Origin: Alphaproteobacteria bacterium
Lineage (GTDB): Bacteria; Myxococcota_A; UBA796; GCA-2862545
Direction of reading: 5' to 3'
DNA length: 64,000 nt
Assembly (NCBI GenBank): GCA_020632915.1
Contig: JACKEP010000013.1
Coordinates: 1 to 64,000 of the forward strand
Part shown: one piece after another, positions 9,947-18,829 of the stretch
Layout: each line of letters starts with the position of its first letter
Numbering within the stretch: position 1 is the first letter of the stretch
Made by a program: the position numbers and the translations under genes
The notes under the pieces: generated by a model
Told to the model about the DNA's origin: nothing
The model's database searches: none
What the model saw: only the letters and a program-made list of their open reading frames with translations

Positions 9947-10639
9947 CTACTCCTCGGACCCGCCCGCGACCGCCCCCACGTAGGCGTCGAGGTCCACCTC
10001 CAGCTCCGGGTCGACCTCCACCTCGACGTCGACCTCGACCCGCGCGTCCTCCTCGCCGCCCGCCAGCTCCTCGCGCTCGCGCAGCGTGGGCAGCGCGTCG
10101 AGGCCGGGCAGCTCGAACATGTCGAGGAACATCGCCGTGGTGCCGTACTCCAGGGGCCGTCCGGGCTCGTCGCGCCGGCCCACCACGCGCAGGTAGCCCT
10201 TGTCGAGCAGCGTCTTGAGCACGCCGCCCGAGCTCACGCCGCGGATCTCGTCGACCTCCGTGCGCGTGACCGGCTGCCGGTAGGCCACCACCGCCAGCGC
10301 CTCGAGGGCTGCCTTAGACATCGTCGCCGGACGACCGCCCCGCAGCCGCAGGATGGCGTCGGCGAACCGCGCGTCGGTGCGCATCTGCCAGCCGCCCGCC
10401 ACCTTGAGCACGCGCACACCCCGGCCGACCGACGCCTGCGCCAGGCCGTGCAGCCCGTCCCGCACCGCCACATGGTCGATCAACCCGAGCGCCTCGGCGA
10501 GCTCGGCCACCGTCACCGGCTCCCCGGCCGCGAACAGCAGCGCCTCCAGCGCGCTCTCCAGCTCGTCCGGGTCGAGCTCCACCGGCTCGGGCGGCACCCG
10601 GGACTCGCCGGGGAACGGTACGACGTTGTCGCCGGTCAT
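9947..10639 (-). CDS. scpB: Segregation and condensation protein B
   Basis: 230 residues. The two winged-helix domains of ScpB are visible: ESALEALLFAAGEPVTVAELAEAL and MSKAALEALAVVAYRQPVTRTEVDEIRGV, the latter being the most conserved family segment. ScpB binds ScpA and the SMC ATPase to form the condensin that organises the chromosome. The C-terminus is a long acidic Glu/Val/Asp tail. The ATG at 10639 overlaps the scpA stop by 4 bp, so the two are translationally coupled. Confidence 0.92.
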   Translation of the reverse strand: MTGDNVVPFPGESRVPPEPVELDPDELESALEALLFAAGEPVTVAELAEALGLIDHVAVRDGLHGLAQASVGRGVRVLKVAGGWQMRTDARFADAILRLRGGRPATMSKAALEALAVVAYRQPVTRTEVDEIRGVSSGGVLKTLLDKGYLRVVGRRDEPGRPLEYGTTAMFLDMFELPGLDALPTLREREELAGGEEDARVEVDVEVEVDPELEVDLDAYVGAVAGGSEE

Positions 10640-11427
10640 CCCGCCTCCGCCTCGAACACCTCGCCACGGATGGCGGACAGGTCCTGATCGACGGGCACCT
10701 GGCTGGTGAGCTCGACCGGCGCCAGGTGCTCGGCCTGGTGGAACCGCACCCAGCCGAGCCGGATCATCTCGAGGATCGCGAGGAAGCTGACCACCCGCTC
10801 GGCCTTGCTGGCGAACGTGCGCAGCACCGCCATCAGGTCGCTGCGCCCGCCCACGCCGCCCAGCGCCGTAAGCACGCGTCGGCTGCACACGGCCAGGTCG
10901 ACCTCGGGCCGCTTGATCGTGTGGGACGGCGTGACGGGCACCGGTCGGGTGAGCACGCCGTAGTAGGCCTCCAGCAGGCCGAAGGCGTCCACGCCCGGCA
11001 CGAGCGGACGCTCCACCTCCCCCACGTCCATCGGCTCGCGGCAGAACACGTCGCGCCCCAGCCACGGCCGCGCCTCCAGCGCCTCGGCCGCCTCCTTGTA
11101 GCGCTCGTAGATCTCCAGCTGACGGGCGAGCGCCTCGCGTGGGTCCACGCCCTCCTCGTCCTCCAGCAGCACCGGCGGACGCGGCAGCAGCTCCAGGCTC
11201 TTGAGGTGGCACAGCGTGGCCGCCATCACGAGGTAGTCGGCCGCCACCGAGATGTTGAGCTCGTGCATCATGTCGAGGAAGTGCAGGTAGCTGTCGGCCA
11301 CGCGCGCGATCGACACGCGACGCAGGTCGATGCCGTCCCGCTTCACCAGGTACAGGAGCAGGTCGAGCGGCCCGTCGAAGACCTCGGTCCGGACGGTCCA
11401 CGTGGGCGTGGAAGCAGCAGCGAGCAC
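10636..11427 (-). CDS. scpA: Segregation and condensation protein A
   Basis: 263 residues. The N-terminal kleisin segment (VFDGPLDLLLYLVKRDGIDLRRVSIA) and C-terminal winged helix (VVSFLAILEMIRLGWVRFHQ) are clear. ScpA bridges the SMC heads and recruits ScpB. The start is taken as a GTG at 11427 with GGAGG 4 bases upstream, which is a slightly short spacing. The frame stays open further upstream without coding character. The 222-bp gap to the next gene upstream probably contains the promoter, but none stands out. Confidence 0.9.
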   Translation of the reverse strand: MLAAASTPTWTVRTEVFDGPLDLLLYLVKRDGIDLRRVSIARVADSYLHFLDMMHELNISVAADYLVMAATLCHLKSLELLPRPPVLLEDEEGVDPREALARQLEIYERYKEAAEALEARPWLGRDVFCREPMDVGEVERPLVPGVDAFGLLEAYYGVLTRPVPVTPSHTIKRPEVDLAVCSRRVLTALGGVGGRSDLMAVLRTFASKAERVVSFLAILEMIRLGWVRFHQAEHLAPVELTSQVPVDQDLSAIRGEVFEAEAG

Positions 11428-11649
11428 GATGCCTCCGGCGAGTGTCGGGCGACACCGGGGGGGCGACACCAGGGCGGTGCGGGGTGGCCAGGACGGCCGG
11501 GAGCGGAAGGGTCGGAGGACCGAGGTCGGTGACGGGCGCCACCGAACCACGCGCGCACGGGCGTCCGCGCGCCCCCGTTGTACACCGGATCGGGCGGCGA
11601 TGCAGCGGCGCGGGGCGATCCGCGCGATCGAGGCGATCCGCGCCGCGCG

Positions 11650-13062
11650 CTACCCGTCGATGCCGAACCGGTTCATCAGGCGACGGAAGTTCGGACCGTG
11701 CAGGTCGGCGATGCGCGCCGCCGCGCTGACGTTGCCGCCCGTCTGCTCCAGCAGGCTGCGGACGTAGCGGCCCACGTACTCGGCGAGCACCGCCTCCTTG
11801 AAGTCCCGGTAGGCCAGCTGCTGCCACGCCTCGGGGAGCGCGCCGTCGTCGGCTCCGGGGGCGGCCACCACCGGGGCCTGCCGGTCGGCGGGCAGGTCCT
11901 CCGGGTCGAGCGCGTCCCCCTTGGCGAAGATCACCATCCGCTCGACCGCCGTGCGCAGGCCGCGGAGGTTCTCGCCCGACCAGTCCGCGTGGCTCAGCCG
12001 CTCGATCACCTCGGTGGGCACGTGCCGCACCGACAGCCCCTCCCGCTCGTTGACCGCGTTGAGGAACAGGTAGATCAGCTGGGGGATGTCCTCACGTCGC
12101 GCGTCGAGCCCCGGCACCTCCACGCGGATGCCCAGCCGGTTCGCGAGGTCGGCGCGGAACCGCCCCTGCTGCACCATCGCGTCCATGTCCTGGTGGGTGC
12201 ACGCCACCACCCGCGACGTCATCGGCAGCGCCGTCGTGCCCATCATCCGCTGGAAGCGCCGGTCCTCGAGCACGTGCAGCAGCACCTTCTGCTCGTCCGG
12301 GTCGAGATCGCCGATCTCGTCGAGCACGATCGTGCCGTCGGCGGTGCGCTCGAACGCCCCCTTGTGGCGCCCCGCAGCCCCGGTGAACGCGCCGGCCTCG
12401 TAGCCGTACAGCTCGGCCTGGATGGTGTGCTTGTTCAGGCCGGCCAGGTTGACCACCTCCAGCGGACCGCGGCGTCCGCTGGCGGCGTGCAGGGCCTGCG
12501 CCACCCGCGTCTTGCCCGCGCCCGTCGGACCCAGCAGCAGCACGTGCACGTTGCGGGGCGCCAGCCGCTCCACCTGCGCTCGCAGGTTCTCCATCGACCG
12601 CGACGAGCCCACCAGGAAGCGCCGCAGGATGTCGCCCACCTCGGACCGCCCCGACAACGCCTCGTTCTCGCGCGTGAGTCGCGCGAGCCGGGCCGCGCGG
12701 CGCAGCACGGTGTGGAACCGGTTCCAGTCGGTGATGGGCTTCTCGAAGAACTCGACCGCGCCGGCGTCGTAGGCCTCCAGCGCCACCCCTGCCGAGGCGT
12801 CGCCGGTGAAGATGAGGCACTCCACGGCCCCGTCGCGCTGCTTGAGCTCGCGCATCACGTCGATGCCCGATCGGCCGTCGGGCAGGCCGATGTCGATGAG
12901 GGCCACGTCCGGCGGGTGCTCGACCGCCAGCTCGAGCGCCTCGACCGCGTCGGCCGCCGGGTGCACGTCGTAGCCCATGCGACCCAGCGTGCGCGCGACC
13001 GTGCCCCGCACGATCGGGTCGTCCTCCACGAGGAGGAGACGGGGCTTGGGCTCGGCGTCCAT
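11650..13062 (-). CDS. NtrC-family sigma-54-dependent response regulator
   Basis: 470 residues in three domains. The receiver domain (about 7-120) has the acidic pair D14-D15, the phosphoacceptor D57 (ALIDIGLPDG) and a conserved Lys in FFEKPI. The AAA+ domain carries Walker A GPTGAGKT and the sigma-54-contacting loop GAFTGA, with Walker B ending in DEIG. The C-terminal Fis-type helix-turn-helix ends in NFRRLMNRFGI. It should activate sigma-54 promoters on phosphorylation. No histidine kinase lies next to it, so its partner is elsewhere. The start at 13062 has GGAG 7 bases upstream. The target genes are unknown. Confidence 0.9.
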   Translation of the reverse strand: MDAEPKPRLLLVEDDPIVRGTVARTLGRMGYDVHPAADAVEALELAVEHPPDVALIDIGLPDGRSGIDVMRELKQRDGAVECLIFTGDASAGVALEAYDAGAVEFFEKPITDWNRFHTVLRRAARLARLTRENEALSGRSEVGDILRRFLVGSSRSMENLRAQVERLAPRNVHVLLLGPTGAGKTRVAQALHAASGRRGPLEVVNLAGLNKHTIQAELYGYEAGAFTGAAGRHKGAFERTADGTIVLDEIGDLDPDEQKVLLHVLEDRRFQRMMGTTALPMTSRVVACTHQDMDAMVQQGRFRADLANRLGIRVEVPGLDARREDIPQLIYLFLNAVNEREGLSVRHVPTEVIERLSHADWSGENLRGLRTAVERMVIFAKGDALDPEDLPADRQAPVVAAPGADDGALPEAWQQLAYRDFKEAVLAEYVGRYVRSLLEQTGGNVSAAARIADLHGPNFRRLMNRFGIDG

Positions 13063-13110
13063 GAGCGCTCCGGCGGGTCGGAGCATCCTATCCACCGACC
13101 CCGGACCCGC

Positions 13111-13968
13111 TCAAGCCGGCACCTGCCCCGGCCCCAGCGGCTGAAGCGGCGGCGTGCGCCCCTGGTCCAGCCACGCGGCCGCCACGCCGTCGCACGCCCC
13201 GTCCATCGCGCAGAAGCGACACCCGTCGACCTTGCGGAACCGGACCACGTCGGGGAAGAACAACAGCGCGTTCGCGCCCTGGTGGTCGGCGTCGACGTAC
13301 CACCGGTTCCGGCTCCGCCCGGCGCGGCCGGCGTGCGCGCCGAGCAGGCACGGCGGCAGGCCCTTGACCTGCCACGACGGTCCGCCCTCCTGCCACGCCG
13401 CGGCGACGGCATCGAGTGCGGTGACCACCTCGTGGACCGGCGCTGGACGCCCCGCGGGCGGAAACGGCCAGGTGAACACGACGCGGTCCGGGCACGCGGC
13501 GGCGAGCGTCGACGCGACGCGGTCGAGGCGACGGACGACGTCCGGCTCCAGCGGCACCACCGCCGTGGTGTGCGCCACGCCCCGCCAGCACGCCAGGGCC
13601 GGCACGTCCTCGACGCGTCGCACGGGCACCACCGCGGCGTCGACCTCCACGGTCCCCCCATCGGATCCGACCGGCGCGTGCAGCGTCAGGTGGGTCACCC
13701 CCCACCGACGGGCCTGCGCCACGAGCCCCGGCAGCGTCGTCAGCCGCGCCGCGGACCACCCCGACAGCACCAGCGCCGTGCACGGCGCCGTGCGCGGTCC
13801 CCGTCGCCGCTCGGTGAACGCGTGGACGTTGTCGGCCACCTCGGCGTCGGTGAGCGCGCGCGCAGGCACCGGCGCGCCGGCCCGCACCCGTCCGTCGGCC
13901 AGCGGACCGAGCCGGATCTGCAGCGTGGTCGGCACGGGCACGATCCCGGACGAGGTGAACGTGAGCAC
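13111..13968 (-). CDS. Radical-SAM-like protein lacking the CX3CX2C cluster motif
   Basis: 285 residues, starting at a GTG (13968) with AGGAGG upstream. The segment TALVLSGWSAARLTTLPGLVAQARRWGV resembles the strand-helix of radical SAM barrels. The C-terminal part (LPPCLLGAH ... RFCAMDGACDG) resembles the cysteine-containing end of some radical SAM proteins. The N-terminal CX3CX2C motif that binds the catalytic 4Fe-4S cluster is absent, since the first 90 residues contain no such cysteines. It may be a non-catalytic paralogue. It is divergent from the sulfatase-like gene, with 79 bp between starts. The fold assignment is inference from pattern. Confidence 0.5.
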   Translation of the reverse strand: MLTFTSSGIVPVPTTLQIRLGPLADGRVRAGAPVPARALTDAEVADNVHAFTERRRGPRTAPCTALVLSGWSAARLTTLPGLVAQARRWGVTHLTLHAPVGSDGGTVEVDAAVVPVRRVEDVPALACWRGVAHTTAVVPLEPDVVRRLDRVASTLAAACPDRVVFTWPFPPAGRPAPVHEVVTALDAVAAAWQEGGPSWQVKGLPPCLLGAHAGRAGRSRNRWYVDADHQGANALLFFPDVVRFRKVDGCRFCAMDGACDGVAAAWLDQGRTPPLQPLGPGQVPA

Positions 13969-14047
13969 CTGACCTCCTGGTCCCCGTGACTGACAGCGAT
14001 CCGGACCGTCGGATATGGACGCCGGGTCACGCCCTCCCGGACAGCGC

Positions 14048-16777
14048 ATGTCGCCCGACCTCGCCCGCCGCGCCACCCTGCCCGCCCTGCTCGTCGCAGG
14101 CAGCCTGTCGGCGTTCGTCGTCGCCGGTGACGGGTGTTCCGGTGGCTCCGACGCCCCCGGCACGCCCCCAGGGGTGCACGGCGTCGCAGTCCCCACGTCG
14201 CTCGATCCCCGCCTGCCCTCCACGACGGGCGCCACCGCGCTGGTGCTCGACGCCATGCCGATGCAGCTCGTCCTGCCCGAGGTCCACGGCGGTGACGACG
14301 GCGCCATCCGCACCCACTTCGTGCTCACGGGCATCGGCCAGGACCTGCAGCGGGAGTCCAAGCTCAACGGGCTGTTCCACGTCACCGCGGAGCTGCCGTT
14401 CCGCATCCCGCGCGGGCAGCGGCGCTTCGCCCCCGAGGGCATGGTGGTCAAGGTCAACGGCAAGCCGGTGTCGTTCACCGCCGAGAACCCCACCGAGGCC
14501 ACCACGGCCGGATGGCGCGTCGCCCACGAGCGCCTCGACGTGGTCCACCCCAAGGAGTTCGACACCGTCGAGATCGATCACCCCGGCATCGTGTCGAGCT
14601 ACGCCCGCCTCGACTGGGCCCAGGCCCACGCCGCCGGCACCGCGCCCGAGGCGTTCGTGCGGTTCGGCATGTCCGACGGGCCGACGTCGCGCGAGGGGCT
14701 CCTGCTGCCCGCACCGTCGTCGGCCACCTGGTCGGGGATCACCCTGCCGGCGGGCGCGCGCTTCGAGGCCTTCCTGTCGCTCGCGCCCACGCCGGTCACC
14801 CGCGCCTCCGACGGTGCAGAGGCCGTGCTCGAGCTCGTCGACGCGAACGGCACCACCGAGCTCGGTCGCCTCGCGATCCCCGGCGACACCACGTCGTTCC
14901 TGGCGTGGGACCTCGATCTGTCCGCCCACGCCGGCACCACGGGCGATCTGGTGCTCCGCACGCTCCCGGGCGCCACCGCCACCGACGACTACGTGTTCGT
15001 GGGCGCGCCGGTGGTGCACGGCACGCCCACGGGCGACGTGCGGCGCGTGATCGTCATCGGCGTCGACACCTTCCGGCCCGACCACCTGGGCATGTATGGC
15101 TACGACCGCGACACGTCCCCGGCGCTCGATGCCTGGGCCCGCACGGCGGTGGTGTTCGACAAGGCGTGGACGCCTGCGCCCCGCACGCGGCCGTCGTTCC
15201 GCACCGCCACCACCGGCCGCCTGCCGCTCGACGCCGTCTGCGCCGAGAACATCGGCGCCGTCTTCGACCGCGCCGGCTACGCCACCGCCGGCATCGTCGC
15301 CAACATCCACCTCAACCCGCGGTTCGGCTTCGACGACGGCTTCGACTACTGGCACCTCGACGGCGAGATGAAGGCCAACGAGCAGGTCGACCAGGCCATC
15401 GCGTGGCTCGACGACAACCGCGATCGCGACAGCTACCTGTTCCTGCACGTGATGGACCCGCACATCTTCTACGTGGCGCCCGACCCCTACGGCAGCCGGT
15501 TCGAGGACACCCTCGATCCCCTGCCCCAGGGCCAGCACCTCCCGCCCCGCTTCAACCGCAGCATGGTCTACCGGTGGATGAAGCAGAACAAGCTCTCCCC
15601 GGCCCAGCGCGAGCACATCGCGGCCCGCTACGACGGCGAGATCGCCTTCACCACCGACGAGCTCGGGCGCTTCCTCACCCACGTCGACAGCCTGCCCGGC
15701 AAGACGCTGGTGGTGCTCCACAGCGACCACGGCGAAGAGTTCTGGGAGCACGACGGCTTCGAGCACAACCACCAGGTCTACGAAGAGACGGTGCACGGCG
15801 TGCTCGTGATCAAGCCGCCGGGCGGCACCGGCGTCGACGGCGCCCGCAGCCCCGTGCTCACCTCCTTGCAGGACCTCGGCCCCACGCTGTTCGACCTCGC
15901 CGGCCTCACCGACACCCCGCCCACCGACGGCGTGAGCCTCGCGCCGGCCCTGCGCGGCCAGCCGATGGACGACGAGCGCGCCATCCCCGTGGGCCACCTG
16001 CGCTACGAGCAGGAGCGGTGGGGCGTGGTCTGGCACGGCCACAAGTACATCCTGTTCCCCGGCACCGGGAAGGAGGAGCTGTACGACCTCGCCGCCGACC
16101 CGGCGGAGCAGCACGACCTGTCCGCCACGGTCGACACCACCCCCTACTGGCAGCAGCTCGCCGCCTCGCACCACATCGACGTCGGCCCCGGGTGGCGGGT
16201 GTCGGTCGACCTCAAGCGGGACGCCGTGGCCGTGCTCCAGCTGCCCGCCATCCCCCTGGGAGCCGACGTGCTCGACCCCGAGGCCATCACCCACAACCCG
16301 GTCAACCAGGTGTGGGGCGAGACCCCGCCGGTCAAGCCCGAGGACGTCGCCACGGTCACCGTCGACGGCAGCACCGTCCGCATCGCGGCGGGTCGCAAGG
16401 GCAAGGGCGTGGTCTGGATCCGCTTCCCGTCCGCCACTGCGATCGAAGGCACCACCGTCACGGTCGACGGCAACGACGCCACGCTCGACGGATCCACTGC
16501 CAGCCGCGGGGGCAGCAAGGTGGTGCTCAAGCCCGGCCTCGTCCTCGTGCCGCCGCCCGGCGAGGCCCAGCGCATGAAGGCCTGTGAGGTCGGCGACGAC
16601 CTCCTCGACGGGGACGACGTGGAGGAGGACGACGCCTCCGACGGCGGCGAGGACGCGGCACCCCACGCCAAGGGCCTGTCCGCCGACAAGCTCGCGGAGC
16701 TGTGCGAGCTCGGCTACCTCGAAGGGCCCCAGTGCGAGGGCGTCAAGCCGCGCGGCAACGAGGACGACCGCGACTAA
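14048..16777 (+). CDS. Exported sulfatase-fold (alkaline phosphatase superfamily) protein
   Basis: 909 residues. The N-terminus has a basic stretch and hydrophobic core ending near GDGCSGG, probably a signal or imperfect lipoprotein sequence. The sulfatase fold begins at VIVIGVDTFRPDHLGMYGY (metal-binding Asp, near residue 340) and includes HSDHGEEFWEH near 558. At the nucleophile position the canonical C/S-x-P-x-R is replaced by T380-R-P-S, so formylglycine cannot form. Thr nucleophiles occur in phosphoglycerol and phosphoethanolamine transferases of this superfamily. The first about 300 residues and the acidic C-terminus have no recognised domain. The start at 14048 is chosen because the hydrophobic stretch follows it. 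No good ribosome binding site is visible. Confidence 0.75.
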   Translation: MSPDLARRATLPALLVAGSLSAFVVAGDGCSGGSDAPGTPPGVHGVAVPTSLDPRLPSTTGATALVLDAMPMQLVLPEVHGGDDGAIRTHFVLTGIGQDLQRESKLNGLFHVTAELPFRIPRGQRRFAPEGMVVKVNGKPVSFTAENPTEATTAGWRVAHERLDVVHPKEFDTVEIDHPGIVSSYARLDWAQAHAAGTAPEAFVRFGMSDGPTSREGLLLPAPSSATWSGITLPAGARFEAFLSLAPTPVTRASDGAEAVLELVDANGTTELGRLAIPGDTTSFLAWDLDLSAHAGTTGDLVLRTLPGATATDDYVFVGAPVVHGTPTGDVRRVIVIGVDTFRPDHLGMYGYDRDTSPALDAWARTAVVFDKAWTPAPRTRPSFRTATTGRLPLDAVCAENIGAVFDRAGYATAGIVANIHLNPRFGFDDGFDYWHLDGEMKANEQVDQAIAWLDDNRDRDSYLFLHVMDPHIFYVAPDPYGSRFEDTLDPLPQGQHLPPRFNRSMVYRWMKQNKLSPAQREHIAARYDGEIAFTTDELGRFLTHVDSLPGKTLVVLHSDHGEEFWEHDGFEHNHQVYEETVHGVLVIKPPGGTGVDGARSPVLTSLQDLGPTLFDLAGLTDTPPTDGVSLAPALRGQPMDDERAIPVGHLRYEQERWGVVWHGHKYILFPGTGKEELYDLAADPAEQHDLSATVDTTPYWQQLAASHHIDVGPGWRVSVDLKRDAVAVLQLPAIPLGADVLDPEAITHNPVNQVWGETPPVKPEDVATVTVDGSTVRIAAGRKGKGVVWIRFPSATAIEGTTVTVDGNDATLDGSTASRGGSKVVLKPGLVLVPPPGEAQRMKACEVGDDLLDGDDVEEDDASDGGEDAAPHAKGLSADKLAELCELGYLEGPQCEGVKPRGNEDDRD

Positions 16778-16865
16778 GGCCGTCGCCGGGCGCCCCCTGG
16801 GGGAGCGGCGGTCGGACGATCAAGGCGGCGGTGCGATGTCGACGTGGTCGGCGCGGAGCCGCACG

Positions 16866-17558
16866 TCATGCGGATCGCCCCCGGCGGCGACGGAGCTCCT
16901 CGATCACGCCGTCGTAGCTCCACGGCTCGATGAGATCGGTGCCCTGGGCCTCGGAGCGCGCCAGACCGAGGGCATCACACTGGCGCCGTGCGAACCGCAT
17001 CCGGCCCGAACGGCTCGCCGGGAACCGAAGCCCCACCGTGGCCATCGACCCCGGGGGCATCGCATGCATGAGCGTCTGGATGGATCCGTCCTCACTGGAC
17101 GCGCAGACCATCGTGACCCGACCGAGCGCGCGCCGCTCCCGCAGCAGCTCGCGCAGGAACGTGACCACGGCCGGCCGGTTCGTCAGGAACGCCGGGCAGT
17201 CGAAGAGCAGGCTCCCGGCGTCGAGCAGGCGGTCGCTCCACACGCCTGCGCGCGTGCGACGCACCAGCTCGTCAGCCAGGCCCTCCGGCTCGAGCACCAG
17301 CACCTTGTGACCGTGCGAACCGGCGATCCGGCGTGCGACCGCCGACTTGCCGACGCCGCGCGGGCCCAGCACGAACACCACCGGGCGCTCGCGCAGCACG
17401 TGCCGCAGCGGTCGCTTGCCGAGGTACTCGGAGCTGGTCCCGGTGACGAAGGCGGGTGCCGGTCGCGCGGCCACGTCAACGCTCCAGCCCACGGCGGCGC
17501 CGCGGGAGTCGATGGGGGAGAGGGAACGACAAGGGGCGGAGAGTGGGGGATCCGTCAC
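16866..17558 (-). CDS. Small P-loop ATPase of unknown role
   Basis: 230 residues with a clear Walker A motif (VVFVLGPRGVGKSAVARRIAG) near residues 61-81. The segment SLLFDCPAFL could be a Walker B-like strand, and TMVCASSED may be a sensor strand. No partner domain is recognised. The listed start is a GTG without a visible ribosome binding site, so an internal start is possible. The gene stands alone, convergent with the sulfatase-like gene. A perfect inverted repeat lies just upstream (17573-17600). Confidence 0.65.
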   Translation of the reverse strand: MTDPPLSAPCRSLSPIDSRGAAVGWSVDVAARPAPAFVTGTSSEYLGKRPLRHVLRERPVVFVLGPRGVGKSAVARRIAGSHGHKVLVLEPEGLADELVRRTRAGVWSDRLLDAGSLLFDCPAFLTNRPAVVTFLRELLRERRALGRVTMVCASSEDGSIQTLMHAMPPGSMATVGLRFPASRSGRMRFARRQCDALGLARSEAQGTDLIEPWSYDGVIEELRRRRGRSA

Positions 17559-17572
17559 GTCGAGTCAACGGA

Positions 17573-17600
17573 TTCGGTGCGAAATTTCCATCGCACCGAA
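17573..17600. promoter_or_regulatory. Perfect 10-bp inverted repeat upstream of the ATPase gene
   Basis: TTCGGTGCGA (17573-17582) and TCGCACCGAA (17591-17600) are separated by 8 bases. The repeat lies between the end of the acyl-CoA dehydrogenase gene and the ATPase start. There is no T-run after it on the minus strand, so an operator is as likely as a terminator. Confidence 0.5.
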
Positions 17601-17628
17601 ACAAGCCCCAGGATCCGCGGGCCCGGCC

Positions 17629-18768
17629 TCAGCCGTCCAGCGTGTCCTTCGCGATCACGAGGCGCTGGATCTCCGACGTGCCCTCGTACAGCGTCGTGAT
17701 GCGCGCGTCACGGTAGAGCCGCTCGACCTCGTACTCGCGGGAGAAGCCGTAGCCGCCGAAGATCTGCACGGCCTCGTAGGCGCAGAAGTTGGCGGTCTCG
17801 CTCGCAAACAGCTTGGCCATCGAGCACTCCGCGCTCGCCCGTGAACCGGCGTCCTTGAGGGCTGCGGCCCGGTAGGTGAGCAGCCGGGAGGCCTCGATGC
17901 GGGTGCGCATGTCGGCGAGCTTCCACTGGATCGCCTGGTGGGCGGCGATGGGCTTGCCGAAGGTGTGGCGCTCCTTGGCCTGGGCGGTGGCCAGGTCGAG
18001 GCAGCGCTGGGCGATGCCGAGCGACTGCGCCGCGATGCCGATGCGGCCGCCGTCGAGGGTGGCCATCGCCACCGTGAACCCCTTCCCTTCCTCGTGCAGC
18101 AGCTGCTCGGACGGCACCATCACGCCGTCGTAGACCAGCTCCGAGGTGCCCGAGCAGTGGATGCCGAGCTTCTCCTCGATCTTGCCGACGCTGTAGCCGG
18201 GGCTGTCGGACGACAGGATGAACGCGCACACGCCGCGGTGCCGCGAGGCCGGATCGAGGTTGGCGTAGGTGACCACCGTGCTCGCCTGCGGCCCGTTGGT
18301 GATCCAGATCTTGCTGCCGGTGAGCCGGTAGCCGCCGTCGACCTTGTCGGCCTTGGTCTTCTGGGCGCCCGCGTCGGAGCCGGCGTCGGGCTCGGTGAGG
18401 GCGTAGCAGCCGATCTTCTCGCCGGTGGCCATGGGGGCCAGCCAGCGCAGCTTCTGCTCGTGCGTGCCGAACGCGAGGATCGGCCAGCCAGCGAGGCTGT
18501 TCTGCACGCTCATGATGACGCCCAGGCCGGCGTCGGCGTAGCTGATCTCCTCGAGCGCCACGACGTAGGACAGCACGTCGAGGCCCGACCCGCCGTAGTC
18601 CTCGGGCACGAACACGCCGGTGAGGCCCAGCTCGGCGAGGTTGGCGAACAGATCGTGGGGGAAGTCCCCGGTGCGGTCGCGCGTGGCGGCGCCGGGGAGC
18701 ACCTCGTTGCGGGCGAACTCGCGCGCCATGTCGCGGATGGCCAGGTGGTCGTCGCTGAGCTGGAACAA
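17629..18768 (-). CDS. Acyl-CoA dehydrogenase (short-chain type)
   Basis: 379 residues, the usual length for short-chain and butyryl-CoA dehydrogenases. Typical segments are CYALTEPDAGSDAG, KIWITNGP, QAIQWKLADM, FGGYGFSREYEVERLYRDA and LYEGTSEIQRL; the Glu in the last is the expected catalytic base. It oxidises acyl-CoA to enoyl-CoA using FAD and electron-transfer flavoprotein. The start is a TTG at 18768 with GGAGG 5 bases upstream. It is the last gene of a leftward operon with a crotonase and a 3-hydroxyacyl-CoA dehydrogenase, giving three consecutive steps of beta-oxidation or butyrate metabolism. Confidence 0.93.
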   Translation of the reverse strand: MFQLSDDHLAIRDMAREFARNEVLPGAATRDRTGDFPHDLFANLAELGLTGVFVPEDYGGSGLDVLSYVVALEEISYADAGLGVIMSVQNSLAGWPILAFGTHEQKLRWLAPMATGEKIGCYALTEPDAGSDAGAQKTKADKVDGGYRLTGSKIWITNGPQASTVVTYANLDPASRHRGVCAFILSSDSPGYSVGKIEEKLGIHCSGTSELVYDGVMVPSEQLLHEEGKGFTVAMATLDGGRIGIAAQSLGIAQRCLDLATAQAKERHTFGKPIAAHQAIQWKLADMRTRIEASRLLTYRAAALKDAGSRASAECSMAKLFASETANFCAYEAVQIFGGYGFSREYEVERLYRDARITTLYEGTSEIQRLVIAKDTLDG

Positions 18769-18829
18769 GGGGTCCTCCCGGCCGGCGTCCGGCCTGACGG
18801 TGCGGAGTGGATGCGGTGCGTCCGGCGAC

